64,000 nt of DNA from Leucaena leucocephala (GCA_037074615.1 CM073562.1:13749001-13813000), one strand, 5' to 3'. Shown: positions 1-10,673, counted from the first letter of the stretch. Notes: generated by a model not told the origin, from the letters alone. Program-made: numbers and translations.

Positions 1-124
1 TCTGCGAAGTAGGTTTCGGAGATGAGAGAGAGCCATGACTTGGGTAGACACTTTAAACGCACGAGAGATTTCATCGCAAGGGAAGAAGTATTTCCATTTT
101 CAAATATTTGGGAAGCTTCTCCAT
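1..124 (-). pseudogene. F-box protein gene, 5' end only, frameshifted
   Basis: Read on the minus strand from the ATG at 124-122, the frame gives MEKLPKYLKMEILL and then stops at a TGA near position 71. The next frame continues with MKSLVRLKCLPKSWLSLIS and ETYFA up to the window edge. Together these match the N-terminal F-box of plant F-box proteins (LP..L..EIL..LPVKSL.R.KCVCKSW..LIS), the domain that binds SKP1 in SCF ubiquitin ligases. A 1-base deletion near 77-80 would explain the break. The Cys of the usual VCKSW is replaced (LPKSW). The rest of the gene lies left of the window, so the C-terminal substrate-binding part is unseen. The intact neighbouring reading frame on the plus strand (35-253) shows no recognisable domain and is probably the shadow. 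An intact gene with a sequencing error is the alternative. Confidence 0.6.
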
Positions 125-439
125 TGTTGTTTGCGGCTGCATATCAGAGTATATATGAGCGACGACCATCAGAATGAGAAAGGCTTAGAGGTGAGTGGTG
201 GCTACAAAAAGAAGGAAGTAGAAAAACATTTAATAATTAACTGTCTTCGTTAAATATCTAGATTCTTTCAGGATGTGTATAGAAAGAGTCAATAATAAAA
301 TTAGAATATAATAAAGAGTTATGTTTATTAAAGATAATAATTATCAATAGATGAATCATCCAGACATAAATAATATTGATTCACATAATAGAATTATTAA
401 TTAATTATTTATGATTATTATGAATTATCATTATAGTTA

Positions 440-740
440 TAAATTTAAAATATTATAGAATTAATTAATAGGATTACTAATTAATTATTATTATTATAGG
501 GTTTAAAATATTTTAAAGATTTTATGATTATTATACATCATTATTATTGTTAAAAATTTAAAATATCATAGAATTAATTAATAGGATTACTAATTAATTC
601 CTATTATAGGGTTTAAAATATTTCAAAGATTAAAAGTATTTTATGGTTATTATAAATAATTATTTTAGTTAAAATTTTAAAATATTATAATCAGTTAATA
701 AAATTATTGATTAATTATTATCATGTGACTCAAAAGTTTT
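440..740. repeat. AT-rich tandem repeat, about 113-117 bp period
   Basis: Three diverged units begin near 441, 554 and 671. Each carries an AAATTTAAAATAT-like block followed by a run of ATTAATTAATA and a GATTATTA stretch. The first two units also share the words AGGATTACTAATTAATT and TAGGGTTTAAAATATTT. Confidence 0.6.
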
Positions 741-1101
741 TAAAAATTAAATTGATTATTGATTTAAATTATTAATTGTGGCTTATAATAAATGAATTGA
801 AGGTATTGAATTGATCTATATTTATTTTTAAATTAATTGAATATTATAAAATTTTAAAAACAAAGTTGAGGATTGATTTTTTTTGTTCTTCAAATTTCAT
901 ATAAGTATATGATAATTCATATAAGTAATTTGAAAATAAGTATATGGTAATTTAAACAGGAGAACATATATTTACCAGGTACAGTCAATGGCCATTAAAC
1001 GCATCAGAAGCATTTATACGAACCAAACTACTAAGCACAAATATGGGCAAAATCATTGGCTATAATCCGCTATTATGGCAAAATTAATCAGATGATCGTG
1101 C

Positions 1102-1200
1102 ACACGTGTCAAGAGAGGAGTAAAATGTACATATGATGTGGCTTAATATTATGACGCCACGTGTGCTTGTGTATGCTGATTATAATACATATATAAAGCT
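1102..1200 (+). promoter_or_regulatory. Promoter-like cluster: two ACGT/ABRE boxes plus TATA box
   Basis: ACACGTGTC lies at 1102-1110 and GCCACGTGTGC at 1156-1166, both with the CACGTG core bound by bZIP (ABF/GBF) or bHLH factors. A TATA-like ATATATAAAG follows at about 1189-1198, roughly 25 bases after the second box, which is canonical plant spacing. No credible ORF follows downstream on the plus strand; the next supported gene starts at 2922. It may drive a non-coding transcript or be the remnant of a lost gene. Hormone responsiveness is inference from the motif only. Confidence 0.4.
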
Positions 1201-2284
1201 TAAATTATTTTGCGTTTAAGAAAACTTAAGAAATATCTTCTTTCAAAATATCTCAATTTTCATATTATTCCTTGGATCCTATTTACAAAAGTTACCTCCA
1301 ATATCTTCGATCGGAATTAAAAAAACACTTTAAATTTCATCAACTTTATTCTACAAATATAGTAATCTTATAATTTTACTCTTATTTAATATATATTTTA
1401 CTATAATATTATATAGTCTACATAATAACAAATAAATAATAAAGTCGTGCCTATATTTATATAAAAAATTTAATAATATAATTTATAAATAGAAAAAAAT
1501 CTTCTCTTATAAGGAGTATGATTATCAATTAATAGTAATTGAATAATTAATAAAATTATTTACAGAAAATGGGCTTATCCCTTGTAACATGAGAGAGTAA
1601 AGTTTGAATCTCTATTAAAAGAGAGGTACTTACATTTAGTGGATGATAATATATTAAGTATAATTATTTTGATTAGGAAGATATATATATTTAGAAAAAG
1701 AAATGGTAATTGTGTGAGGTTAAAAATGGAATCTTCAGTGTTTTTTTTTTTTTGCCAGCACAGACGGAATCTCACAGATTAGTGATGCACGTTAAGTTAA
1801 AAAAAAAAATCTTGCTAATGCTCGTAACGATCAAAAGATTCCTACAATAATTGATAACACATCTCTGTCATGTGAAAGAGATAAAATATCACCCACTCGT
1901 CCATAAAACAAACCTACGTAGCGTTTTCGGAATATATGTAACTTTATTTGTATACACCTTTCAAGTGAAGATAAAAAAAGATATATAATACTCAACATAA
2001 AAATAAAAAATAAATATTATAAGTATAGTAAATTTTCATTACATATGATAATATCGGTTGGGCCCGCCAGGTTAACCCGCAAAGATGCGGTGAGTTTATT
2101 GTTAAAATGACAACCTATTCTCTCATGCCTTTTTCAGCCTACCTCGTAAAATAATTTATATGTTTATATTTAACTAGAATATAATGTTTATGTAAAATAG
2201 ATTATATGCTTATATTTGTAACTTTCAGGGTTTGTTTAGTTATATAACTCTATGAAAAATAGAAACAATTTATTTTTGATATAA

Positions 2285-2430
2285 AAATTTTTAAAAAAAA
2301 ATTAGGTTCATCCACGATCTAAAGATAGGGTGAAGTTTTCCTTCCTCCTAGGCGATACCAATGTCGAGTAGAGTGAGCCGTCTATTATTCTCAAGTATAA
2401 ACCTAAGCACTTAGAAGCTAAATAATTTTA
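2285..2430. repeat. Dispersed short repeat, copy 1 of 2
   Basis: Shares about 130 bp of clear similarity with 14391-14545, including TAGGCGATACCAATGTC, then GAGTAGAGTGAGC against AAGTAAGGTGAGC, CTGTCTATTA-like words and a final TAAAC.TAAGCACT. The A/T-rich end and small size suggest a SINE- or MITE-like element, but no terminal repeats or target-site duplications were identified. Confidence 0.5.
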
Positions 2431-2786
2431 AAAATATTTGAAAATACTAAAAAATATTGAGTTGCTTGATCAACCTGATAAACAATATTTTTTTGTACTT
2501 CATAGGGATAATATATAAGTAGTACTCAAAGAAGTTTATATCCAAAATATCTTGTTATATATATTCTATGGGCCTTTTAAGAAGAAGATGCTCTTGTTTG
2601 AAAACTACTTCTGGTGGAAGAGGAGGATTAACTTACATTTATTCCATCTTGAACAACTCCATTATATATATATTTATAAAAGAACCTGATTCTCCACATG
2701 GAAATGTAAAAGAAAATGTGTTTGTGAGAGAGAAAAAGAAGATTATTCCAAGCTTGCCTTTCAATCTTTCATGATCCTAGCTACCC

Positions 2787-2796
2787 CTATAAAAGG
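2787..2796 (+). promoter_or_regulatory. TATA box of small His-rich protein gene 1
   Basis: CTATAAAAGG lies about 130 bp upstream of the ATG at 2922, preceded by CATGAT. The same arrangement (CATGAT then TATAAAAA) occurs before the paralogue at 8284, so the core promoter was duplicated with the gene. Confidence 0.6.
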
Positions 2797-2921
2797 CTTG
2801 TCTTCTTCTCTTCTTCTTCCTGTATCATAAAGATCTAGCTCAAAAGCAAAAAAGAACAACAACCTAGTCTCTCAGATCATATCATTATATTATAAAAGCT
2901 CAGTGCTTTTTCAAGCTAGCC

Positions 2922-3164
2922 ATGGCGGATCATCATCAGCAGCAGCTTCAGCAGAAACTGGAATCACATAAGGTTCTGGTTGGTGTTGGCGTTCATCATC
3001 ATCAGGAGGATCAAACTCAGAAATCTGCAGCAGGAGCACAAGCCAGTTCGTTTCCTATTCCCCTTCCTGGAAGGAACCGAGCTTATCCAGCAGCCAGGAA
3101 TAGCTATTTTGGTGGCCAGAGGATTCTCAGTTTCACTAATCAAACAGCTCAAACTCATGGTTAA
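2922..3164 (+). CDS. Uncharacterised 80-residue His/Gln-rich protein, paralogue 1
   Basis: Single-exon frame of 80 residues in good start context (AGCCATGGCG). It begins MADHHQQQLQQKLE, followed by a His-rich patch (residues 25-27) and a Gln/Ala-rich linker. The C-terminal half carries SSFPIPLPGRNRAYPA (residues 42-57) and a GGQRIL stretch (64-69). No signal peptide, membrane segment or Cys is visible. I do not recognise a family. The paralogue at 8284 keeps the MADHH start, QQKLE, the complete SSFPIPLPGRNRAYPA block and the QRIL motif while the linkers differ in length, which argues that it is a real protein under constraint. The TATA box, 5'UTR and 3'UTR words (GTTAGAATAAG about 130 bp after the stop) are shared too. 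The function is unknown. A signalling-peptide precursor lacking a signal peptide, or a small interactor protein, are guesses only. Confidence 0.7.
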   Translation: MADHHQQQLQQKLESHKVLVGVGVHHHQEDQTQKSAAGAQASSFPIPLPGRNRAYPAARNSYFGGQRILSFTNQTAQTHG

Positions 3165-3739
3165 AGTACCATATGTATCTTCAACTTTTATTTATGCATA
3201 TTTATACATATGCACAAGAGATATATTTCTCCGCTATTGTACTGTTTAATTTATGATATGCAGTGAGGGTGTAATATATTGTTAGAATAAGATTCAGCTA
3301 GGGTTGTTCAGAACAGTATATGCCTGTGTGTTTTAGAACGAACTTCTTTGTCTAGCTCTCTCTCCCTCTCTGATCAGCTCATTAATTATAATCAAAATAA
3401 AAATCAGGTTTGTTTCAATATATTGTGTTCGAAGATTGAAGTGTTTATATTTACTACTTTTAGGTCGTTAATTACTTACTTATTTCAGACATTCTAGCGA
3501 TGAAAATCTTTTTTTCTTCTCAGAGTTTCTAAGGGGCGTCCAGTCCATAAGAATTTTCTCACTGTCTTTAATTTACAATTTGTGAGAAATTCCTCACATA
3601 TGATTTCGAACGTATGAAATTTTTATGGAATCTGAGAAATATCTCACCATGAAGTTCTATAACAAATTCCATGAGAATTTTATCAAATTAATTAGGAAAA
3701 ATTCAAATTTCTCACAAGCTAATCAGGTGATCCTATGGC

Positions 3740-4720
3740 CTCTCGTTTGGTTTGACTTTTGGATAAATTCTTATGGAGAATAAGTGATTTAAAAGCTTTT
3801 TTGGAGAAATTCTTTTAGAGAAGAGTTTATGGAAAAAAAGAGATTTTGAATAAAATGAGTGTTTAGATGGTTATTCCTAAAATGAGTTTTGTGCTTAGTA
3901 AATTACTAGAAATAGTATGAGGAGAAAATATATTGTGATAACTGTTCATCTGGACATTAGATCACTGTTCATTTTAGTAAATTACTAAAATGAGTATTCG
4001 GGTAGTTATTCCCAAAATGAATTTTGTAATTAGTAAATTATTAGAAATTGTACGAGGTAAAAAAATTGTGATAATTGTTCATATGAACATTAGATCACTG
4101 TTCATGCTATCCGATGTCAACCATCTCCATTCCTCCATTCCATTCCATATGCCTCTGTCAACGACAATGACGAAGATGAATCCAAAACCATGAACAATCT
4201 GGCGAAGATTGGTGGAACCTTCAAGAGTTCAATCTCCTCCATTCTCTCGCTCCCATAAACCTTCGACGATGACAGATCAAGACAAAGGTTGAAGGAGAAG
4301 GTGACAAATTTGGGCAAAAGTTAAAGAAGATGGGTGGGTAAGATGGAGTACTGACGGAGCTAAAGAAGATGGAAGGGGTAACTGAAGTCAAGGACGATGA
4401 CCAGTAAGGATGACATATCTGACAATGATAACAGATCTAAAGTGAGGACGACAAGATGGAATTGGATGATAGACTGTGACTCTAGCAACCACAAACAGAA
4501 ACCATAAGTGGAAACGACCAAAGATGAAAGGGAAGAGAGAGAGGAGAAAGTGAAAAAATATGAGTAAAATAGTCATTGAATAGTTCATAAACTATTTTTC
4601 TTACCCAGATGCTATTCCCTTAAATTTATTTGAAACTATGATTTGAGACTATAGTTTGCTCTATAAGTTTTTATTAACATTTGAAGACTATTTAATTTTA
4701 GTTTAGGCCAAAAAAAGTTG
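3740..4720 (+). mobile_element. MITE-like element, GA-rich family, copy with internal expansion
   Basis: Both ends resemble the copies at 9560-9910 (inverted) and 52927-53330. The left end has CTTTTGGATAAATTC, GAGTTTATGGAAAAA and GATTTTGAATAAAATGAGT. The right end has GAGAGAGAGGAGAAAGTG, AGTAAAATAGTCATTG, AGTTCATAAACT and TTTATTTGAAACTATGATT. The interior (about 4110-4480) is extra DNA without a recognisable product. A 120 bp segment is tandemly duplicated inside (3853-3972 and 3987-4105), both ending GATCACTGTTCAT. No transposase is present, so it would be non-autonomous; the superfamily was not determined. Confidence 0.45.
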
Positions 4721-5489
4721 AATTTATATGAGAAACCAAACATTCCGTATTTATATGAGAAGCTGAATTTTTCTTTTAAAGAAAGTTGCAGTTTTATTGT
4801 TCCCGACTCACGCCTTACGAAAATTTGAGAACTATGAGCCTATATACCATAAAAATCTGTGAGAATTCTGTGATAAGTTCACTCCTATATAATAGTCACG
4901 CCTTAATTAAGAAGGTTTTATGAGCAATTTTCTATCTACTTGTAGTGAATTAATTTTGACATATATTAAATTAATTGATTTGACTTAGGATTCCGTGCTT
5001 CCTTTCATATTTCATATAGGAGAATCAAATTTTCCATGTAAATAGGATTTTGATATCTTGAAATAGGATTTTTTGTTGGGGTATAGATTTTAAGATCATC
5101 AGAAGAAGGATCGAAGTTAGAGGATTGTCTTGAAATCTTTAGGACCGGAGAAGTATATTCTTTATGGCATGGAACATTATCCTTGTCACTTCAAGTGATT
5201 TAACTTCTAACAATTTTTATTTAAGAAAAGTTTCTAAATATCTTATTTCAAAATATTTCAATCCCTATAATCAAAGGGCCATCCACAACAACCATGAGAC
5301 GGAGTGTGCCCATCCTAGAAGAGTATATGGCAAGAAGACCCATCACACCCGATAATATTGGTTTAATTTATTTTAAATGATTTTGTGCCATATGAGTAAA
5401 TACACAAAAGTAACCTGTTTTAGTGTTTTCCAAACACTCACTTACCCTATATGAAAAAACTTAACCATATCATTTAAGACGATACTGTT

Positions 5490-5700
5490 GAAGAAAAGTG
5501 GGAATCCGTACAATTGGTAAAAGATGGACTACGAATTTCACATTTATTCCTTGCAGATGGTCTTGTGTTGTTGGGCCGCGAAGCATTTTTACAACGGGAT
5601 GAAGTCATGAAAGACTGTATAAAGATGTTTTGCAAGGTTTCAGGTCAAAAGATGAACATGAAGAAGACAAAACTGTGCTGCTCTAGCAATGTCCACTTCT
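5490..5700 (+). pseudogene. LINE reverse-transcriptase fragment
   Basis: The plus-strand frame reads KWESVQLVKDGLRISHLF, then LADGLVLLG, then DEVMKDCIKMFCKVSGQK and MNMKKTKL. This is the block around the catalytic FADD box of plant L1-type non-LTR reverse transcriptases (typically ISHLFFADDLVLF, then a ...C...FC..SGQ.....KS segment). The catalytic pair is mutated (FADD to LADG), and no upstream or downstream RT blocks were found, so it is a dead fragment. The frame runs on to 5843 without family resemblance after about 5700. Confidence 0.75.
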
Positions 5701-6600
5701 CTCTCACTCATCCAGGAGAGTGTTGGAAAAACTCGGAAAAGGTTATGAGAGAGTGTATGGCTTCGGGGGCTATATTTTCATCCCTGCGGCAGCGGAGGTT
5801 GCCATCGTTGGAAGCTTTTGAAGAGAATAGAAGGTCACGGTAGGTGGAGGTCCTGGCGGCGGCGACTGATCATGGTTGAAGCTATGGTTTTGTTGTTGGT
5901 TATCTAAGGTGGGTTTTTTAGCCATGATGGGTTTAGGAATCTTGTGAGAAAACTTGAGTTTCCTGAAATGTTACCTGTGGAGTGCTTTACCGTGGAGAAA
6001 GAAGATGGAAGATGGAAGAAGGAGAGAAAGTCTAGTTTGTGGCCTGAGAAATTGATCTCTCCTACTTTTGCTGGTTGAGTGCTTCACCGGCCAAAGGAAG
6101 AAGGAAGAAGTGGCGAGAGAGAGGGTCGCATTGGAATTCTGTAAAGCTCAGAAAATTGTGGGACCCATAAGATGAAACTTGTCATTTTTTAACTTGCCTG
6201 ACCACAAATTACGTGGCATATCTGGTTCACCTACGAATTTCTCCTACCCTAATATTTTGGAAGCTGATTAATAGGTTAGCTAGATTAGGCCACAGTAGTG
6301 ATTTGATCACTTTCCACCCTACTATTCTTGTTTCTAGTAAGACCTCGGTGAGGAGTAATGAGAGGTGTTTCTGTTGTTTGTATCCATATAGTTTTTTTTA
6401 ACTGTTCATCAAAGTTTTGTCTTTTCCATTAAAAAAAGAGAGAGCCTTATTCCTCATTTTCCATATGATTTTATACAATTAATACAATTTTTACCATGAT
6501 TTTATGCAACACATGAAAAATTGAACATTATTACTAACATTTATCAATCCATTTTGCTTTTAATAACAACTGTAATAACTATTAAAAAATATAGATTTTA
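5701..6600. other. Intergenic region with no recognised gene
   Basis: It contains a 57-codon open stretch at about 5909-6079 (plus strand) and a 62-codon stretch at 6213-6401. Neither matches a family I know. They may be more of the LINE relic or a decayed gene, but nothing supports a specific call. The bases from 6430 on are AT-rich. Confidence 0.4.
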
Positions 6601-7476
6601 TGATGCTACTTTAGGAGGGTTAAATTAAAAAATGTCGTGAAAAAATGCTGTAACATCTTTTTGATTAAATTAATAAAAAATATTTTTAACATCAATTTTA
6701 CCAAAAAAAAGTGCCATAAAAAGATTTTTTTAATAATAATTATTTAAAAAAACAACGTTAGAAGTTCTATTTAAGGCATTTTTTTGTAAAAATAGCCATT
6801 AATTTTTTTTTAAAATTTTATATCTTTATTATGATAAAAAGTTTCACAATTTTATAATCTATCCATCATACCACATGCTAGACCTCAATAACAACTAAAG
6901 ATCGATAATTTTCGTTAGTTTTTTTTGTTATCGCCCAATTTTTAGCGTTGTCATTTATAAGTTTTTCTTTTTGTTAGCTATGTTTATCTTCATTCCTTCA
7001 AACCTACATTCATTAAAATCTTTTCACCATCTTATTAAAAAAAGCTTGAAGAGTTTCGATGAAAAAAGCTTATGAATTTTGATTTTTTTTATTAGATCTT
7101 TTACTACTTCTCTAAATCTAGTATGATACTCTCGATGAGGGTGGTCATGGTGGCTGACGATGGATAGTGGCATACGGACTTTAGCGAAAGAAGCTTAAAG
7201 AGTTTCAATGACAGAAGTTTTTAGATCTTCAACATCTTCTTCAATCTAATATGATCCTTTTGACTAGAGTGGCTATAGTAGCTTATGGTAGGTGGTTGGC
7301 CTAGAGATTTTTAACGACGGTTAATAGTATAACTGCTATCAAAAGTTACTTTACATAGAGATTATAAAATGGCCGTAAAATCTTTCAACTTATAATAGCA
7401 TAGTATTCATGTCGTTTATAAAACCGCTATTAAAAGCCACTTTTAACCTTAGTAAAATTCATTTTTTTCAGTAGTG
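6600..7476 (+). mobile_element. CACTA-like (En/Spm) transposon 3' end, non-autonomous
   Basis: The segment ends in TTTTTTTCAGTAGTG at 7462-7476, whose complement CACTACTGAAAAAAA is the typical terminus of plant CACTA elements. Inside lie several related subterminal words such as AACCGCTATTAAAAGCCACT, AACTGCTATCAAAAGTTACT and GGCCGTAAAATC, the sort of clustered subterminal repeats these elements carry. No matching left terminus (CACTAC...) and no transposase were found, so the left limit is a guess. The 3 bp after the end are TAT. Confidence 0.5.
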
Positions 7477-7795
7477 TATAAAATTGTTACTAACCATCAA
7501 TTATATATATACACCATTTAAACTTTATTTATGAGTTATAATACCTAAACCTTAACATGTAGATAATTGATGAACAAAACTAATATAACAGGGGAGTGAT
7601 CTACATAAATGTTTTAAACATGAGTAAGATTATTTGTGCATAACATAAAGTTTAAGGAAGTTACATATAGCTATTTTATGCTATGCGTTCATAAGACATC
7701 AGTTAGATCAAATCTCTAAAAGTGAACACATCAAATTTCGTGTGAACGCTTCTAAGATCAAAGAATCTTGAACCAAACTCCTGCGCATGTTCACT

Positions 7796-7798
<3 letters not shown>

Positions 7799-7830
<32 letters not shown>
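7799..7830. repeat. (TA)n microsatellite
   Basis: About 16 uninterrupted TA units. Confidence 0.95.
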
Positions 7831-7833
<3 letters not shown>

Positions 7834-8180
7834 TTGGAATGTAAATTAAATGTATATATGATTATTAAAGATCTTGTTCAGTGACAAACAAGATGTGTTG
7901 ATATATGTATCCAACTTATCCTGTTAATATATTCTATCTTTGCATTTCAGATGAAGATTCTTGTTTGAAATTAGTTCTAATGGGAGGAGGAGGATTAATT
8001 CAAATATGCTCTGGCCGGCTTGAACAACTCCATTATATTAAAAAGGAATCTGATTCTCCTCAGAAAGATAAAACGAAACCGTATTTCAGAGAGAGAAAAA
8101 GAAAATTATTCCACCTTCCAAGTTCCAAAGCACGTTAGTCCAAAAGCTTCCCTTCCAAGCTTGCATGATGATACTGCAAG

Positions 8181-8188
8181 TATAAAAA
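8181..8188 (+). promoter_or_regulatory. TATA box of small His-rich protein gene 2
   Basis: TATAAAAA lies about 100 bp upstream of the ATG at 8284, in the same relative position as in the paralogue at 2922 and in flanking sequence alignable between the two genes. Confidence 0.6.
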
Positions 8189-8283
8189 CCTGGTTTCTGT
8201 TTCCAACACAAGATCAAAAGCAGGAAAGAAAAAACAAAATCCAAAACCTAGTTCTCTCACCTCGGTACTTTTTTCCTCAAGCC

Positions 8284-8532
8284 ATGGCTGATCATCATCA
8301 TCAGTTTCAGCAAAAACTGGAACCACGCGAGGGTCTGGTTGGTGCTGGTCTGCGAGTTCATCATGATCATCATCATGAGGATCAAGCTCATCAGAAATCT
8401 CTGCCATCACTAGCCAGTTCGTTTCCTATTCCTCTTCCTGGAAGGAACCGAGCCTATCCTGCCAAATATGGCTTCTTTGGCAGGCAAAGGATTCTTGGTC
8501 TCGTAAATAAAACACCTCACTCCCAAGGCTGA
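8284..8532 (+). CDS. Uncharacterised 82-residue His-rich protein, paralogue 2
   Basis: The frame starts at GCCATGGCT and encodes 82 residues: MADHHHQFQQKLEP, a His/Asp-rich patch (26-32), a linker, then the block SSFPIPLPGRNRAYPA (residues 45-60) and FFGRQRIL (64-71). It is paralogous to the gene at 2922, and the conserved block is identical between them. Homology also covers upstream DNA from about 7950 (GAAGATTCTTGTTTGAAA against GAAGATGCTCTTGTTTGAAA) and the 3'UTR (TTCTCCGCT.TTGT.CTG, GTTAGAATAAG). A longer frame reaching upstream to 8020 exists, but it crosses the TATA box and 5'UTR, so the conserved ATG was chosen. The minus-strand frame at 8135-8410 is its antisense shadow. No known family, signal peptide or membrane segment; function not assigned. 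Confidence 0.7.
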   Translation: MADHHHQFQQKLEPREGLVGAGLRVHHDHHHEDQAHQKSLPSLASSFPIPLPGRNRAYPAKYGFFGRQRILGLVNKTPHSQG

Positions 8533-9559
8533 TGATGCATATATATATACAGATGCATATATATACACATAACACATACACAAGCACATATATATATAGA
8601 GAGAGGGGGGATGTAGTTCTCCGCTGTTGTGCTGTTGTGCTGTTGTACGACATGCTGTGAGGTGTATGCATGCATATGAGTGTGATGTACTGATGTTAGA
8701 ATAAGAAGCTGCAGCTAGCTTTCCTAAGTTAACTGCGTTATGTAACAGTGTGGTTTATACGTACTTTTACAAGATCCTTAGTTTAATATAAACACGCATG
8801 TGTTCTTAATTAGGTCATATTAATTTACTTGGGAATTTGGTAGCCATGTAGCGAAGTGTTTTTAAGCCGTATATATACGTGCATGCATGAAGCAGGAGCA
8901 ACATATGAATATATATATAGCTGATAATATAATTCAGATGTCTTATTCTCTTAACGCGATTCCATCGTCACTATTGATCAAGATAATAACTTCTTTTTAT
9001 GAAGTAAACAATATAATTGTAATTAGCTTCAAACCCAAAAGAAGGAAGAAGAAGAAGAACAAGTAGAAGAAAGAAGAGGAGGAGGAGTCAAGTTTGAGTT
9101 GTTAATCATATATCTCTGCTTCCCCACTCGGTTTCTACTATGTCGTGAAATTTCGAGTAGTAAATAGTCCTCAAAATTCAACCTGACTTTATTAAAAAAA
9201 AAAAAATAGTCAACCCTAAACAGTTTGGTATATACTAGCTAGCTAGTATCTAATAAAACTAGAATGAGAATTCATGTTCCAACTTGCCAAACAGCACTTA
9301 TAATGTCCCGCATCGATCCGTTATTATGTCTCTCTCTCTCTCTATATATAATTATATATATCAGTATGTAAGAAGAAGTTACGAAGGCAACAAATTTATA
9401 TTGGTAACTTATTATTGAAATTTTGTAGTGATTAAATTTTTTATTTAAGACTTTATATAATTTGTCTTTTAATATATAATACTTATTTGAGAAATTCTCA
9501 ATCTAAAGTTTTAAAAGAGATATGACCTAAATTTTGGTTTAGAAAATTTTTAAAATAAA

Positions 9560-9910
9560 TAGTTATATTTGTCTAAATGAGTTTTTGGACCAAATCATAG
9601 TTTTAAATAAACTACCGAGATTAACTTTTTGAATAGTAAAAGAGCTTACAAACTGTCCAATTAATATTTTACCCTTATTTTTTCTTACACTTTCTCTTCT
9701 CTCTCTTTTCCTTTCTCTACCCTTTCTCCTCTCTATATTTTTAATAAAATCATATACTTTCTGATAATTTTTTAATTATAAAAGTTATTCTAATAATAAT
9801 TATATAAATACTCATTTATTCAAAATTAATTTTTTCCATAAGCTCTTATCTAAAAATTATTTTCTAAAAGTTGTCCAAAATTTTTTTTTGAGTTATTTTT
9901 TTAAATTCTT
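9560..9910 (-). mobile_element. MITE-like element, GA-rich family
   Basis: Its reverse complement aligns with 52927-53330: ATTATCAGAAAGTATATGATTTT, a polypurine core, GTAAGAAAAAATAAGGGT, AAATATTAATTGGACAG, AGCTCTTTTACTATTC and TTATTTAAAACTATGATTTGG. The ends carry imperfect inverted words (TCTAAATGAGTTTTT on the left, AAATTCTTATCTAAAT on the right). About 350 bp, no coding capacity. Confidence 0.55.
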
Positions 9911-10634
9911 ATCTAAATAGGCCCATAGTATACCAACTATAAAATTGAAACTCTACTACTTTTAGTGAAACAATGTATCAATGGTTGTGAGAGTGGAATG
10001 AGAAAGGTTTGTATACTATAACTTAAAATTTTGATAGAAATCGTAGTGAATTTTTTAAAATAAAAGGGAGATTTTATAACTAATTAGGTAAATTAAAATA
10101 TATTAAAATAAATGTATTTTATTATTATTGATTACTGATGACCAAACTATCTAGCATCAATTCTTGTGTGCTATGCGAAGGACCCAAAAGAAGCCAATTA
10201 CTATTTCAAGCCAAATAGCTTCTTTCTCACTTAAGTAATTCTCTCTATCACGAAATAGAATCAGGTTCTACGGAATATTGGAAAGTTTTGCCTCATTAGT
10301 TTGCAAATCCACAATACTCCACAAACGCTATACGAACGAAGAATATAGAGAGAGAGAGAGAGAGTAATTAGTATACTTATCTGGAGGACTTGTGAGATCC
10401 CCTGATTCCATAAAATTGATGTAAACCCTCTTGGCTAACATGTATCCAGCGATTTTTCTTTATCATATTATCAGCCAAATGAGTAATTAATCATCTAGTC
10501 CTAATCAAAGTTTTATGATTAGGATGACTTTCTCTGCTGATCTTTTTCTAATAAGGTGAGATTTAAACATAATTTACCCATCTTATAATCTAATTGGTTC
10601 ACTGTTAGACCAAGTACTTGGATTTAATTATACC

Positions 10635-10637
<3 letters not shown>

Positions 10638-10670
<33 letters not shown>
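10638..10670. repeat. (TA)n microsatellite
   Basis: About 16 uninterrupted AT units. Confidence 0.95.

Positions 10671-10673
<3 letters not shown>

Larger units (their letters stand above)
125..2560. other. AT-rich intergenic region without a supported gene
   Basis: No convincing coding exon was seen on either strand. It holds an AT-rich tandem repeat (about 440-740), a promoter-like cluster (1102-1200) and a dispersed repeat copy (2285-2430). The short minus-strand frame at 1575-1775 is low-complexity and hydrophobic by composition only. Confidence 0.6.

Noticed and set aside
35..253. Plus-strand 72-codon frame
   Set aside because: No domain similarity; the opposite strand carries a recognisable F-box motif, so this is probably its antisense shadow.
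8020..8283. Upstream in-frame extension of the small-protein gene at 8284
   Set aside because: It crosses the TATA box and 5'UTR and has no counterpart before the paralogue at 2922.
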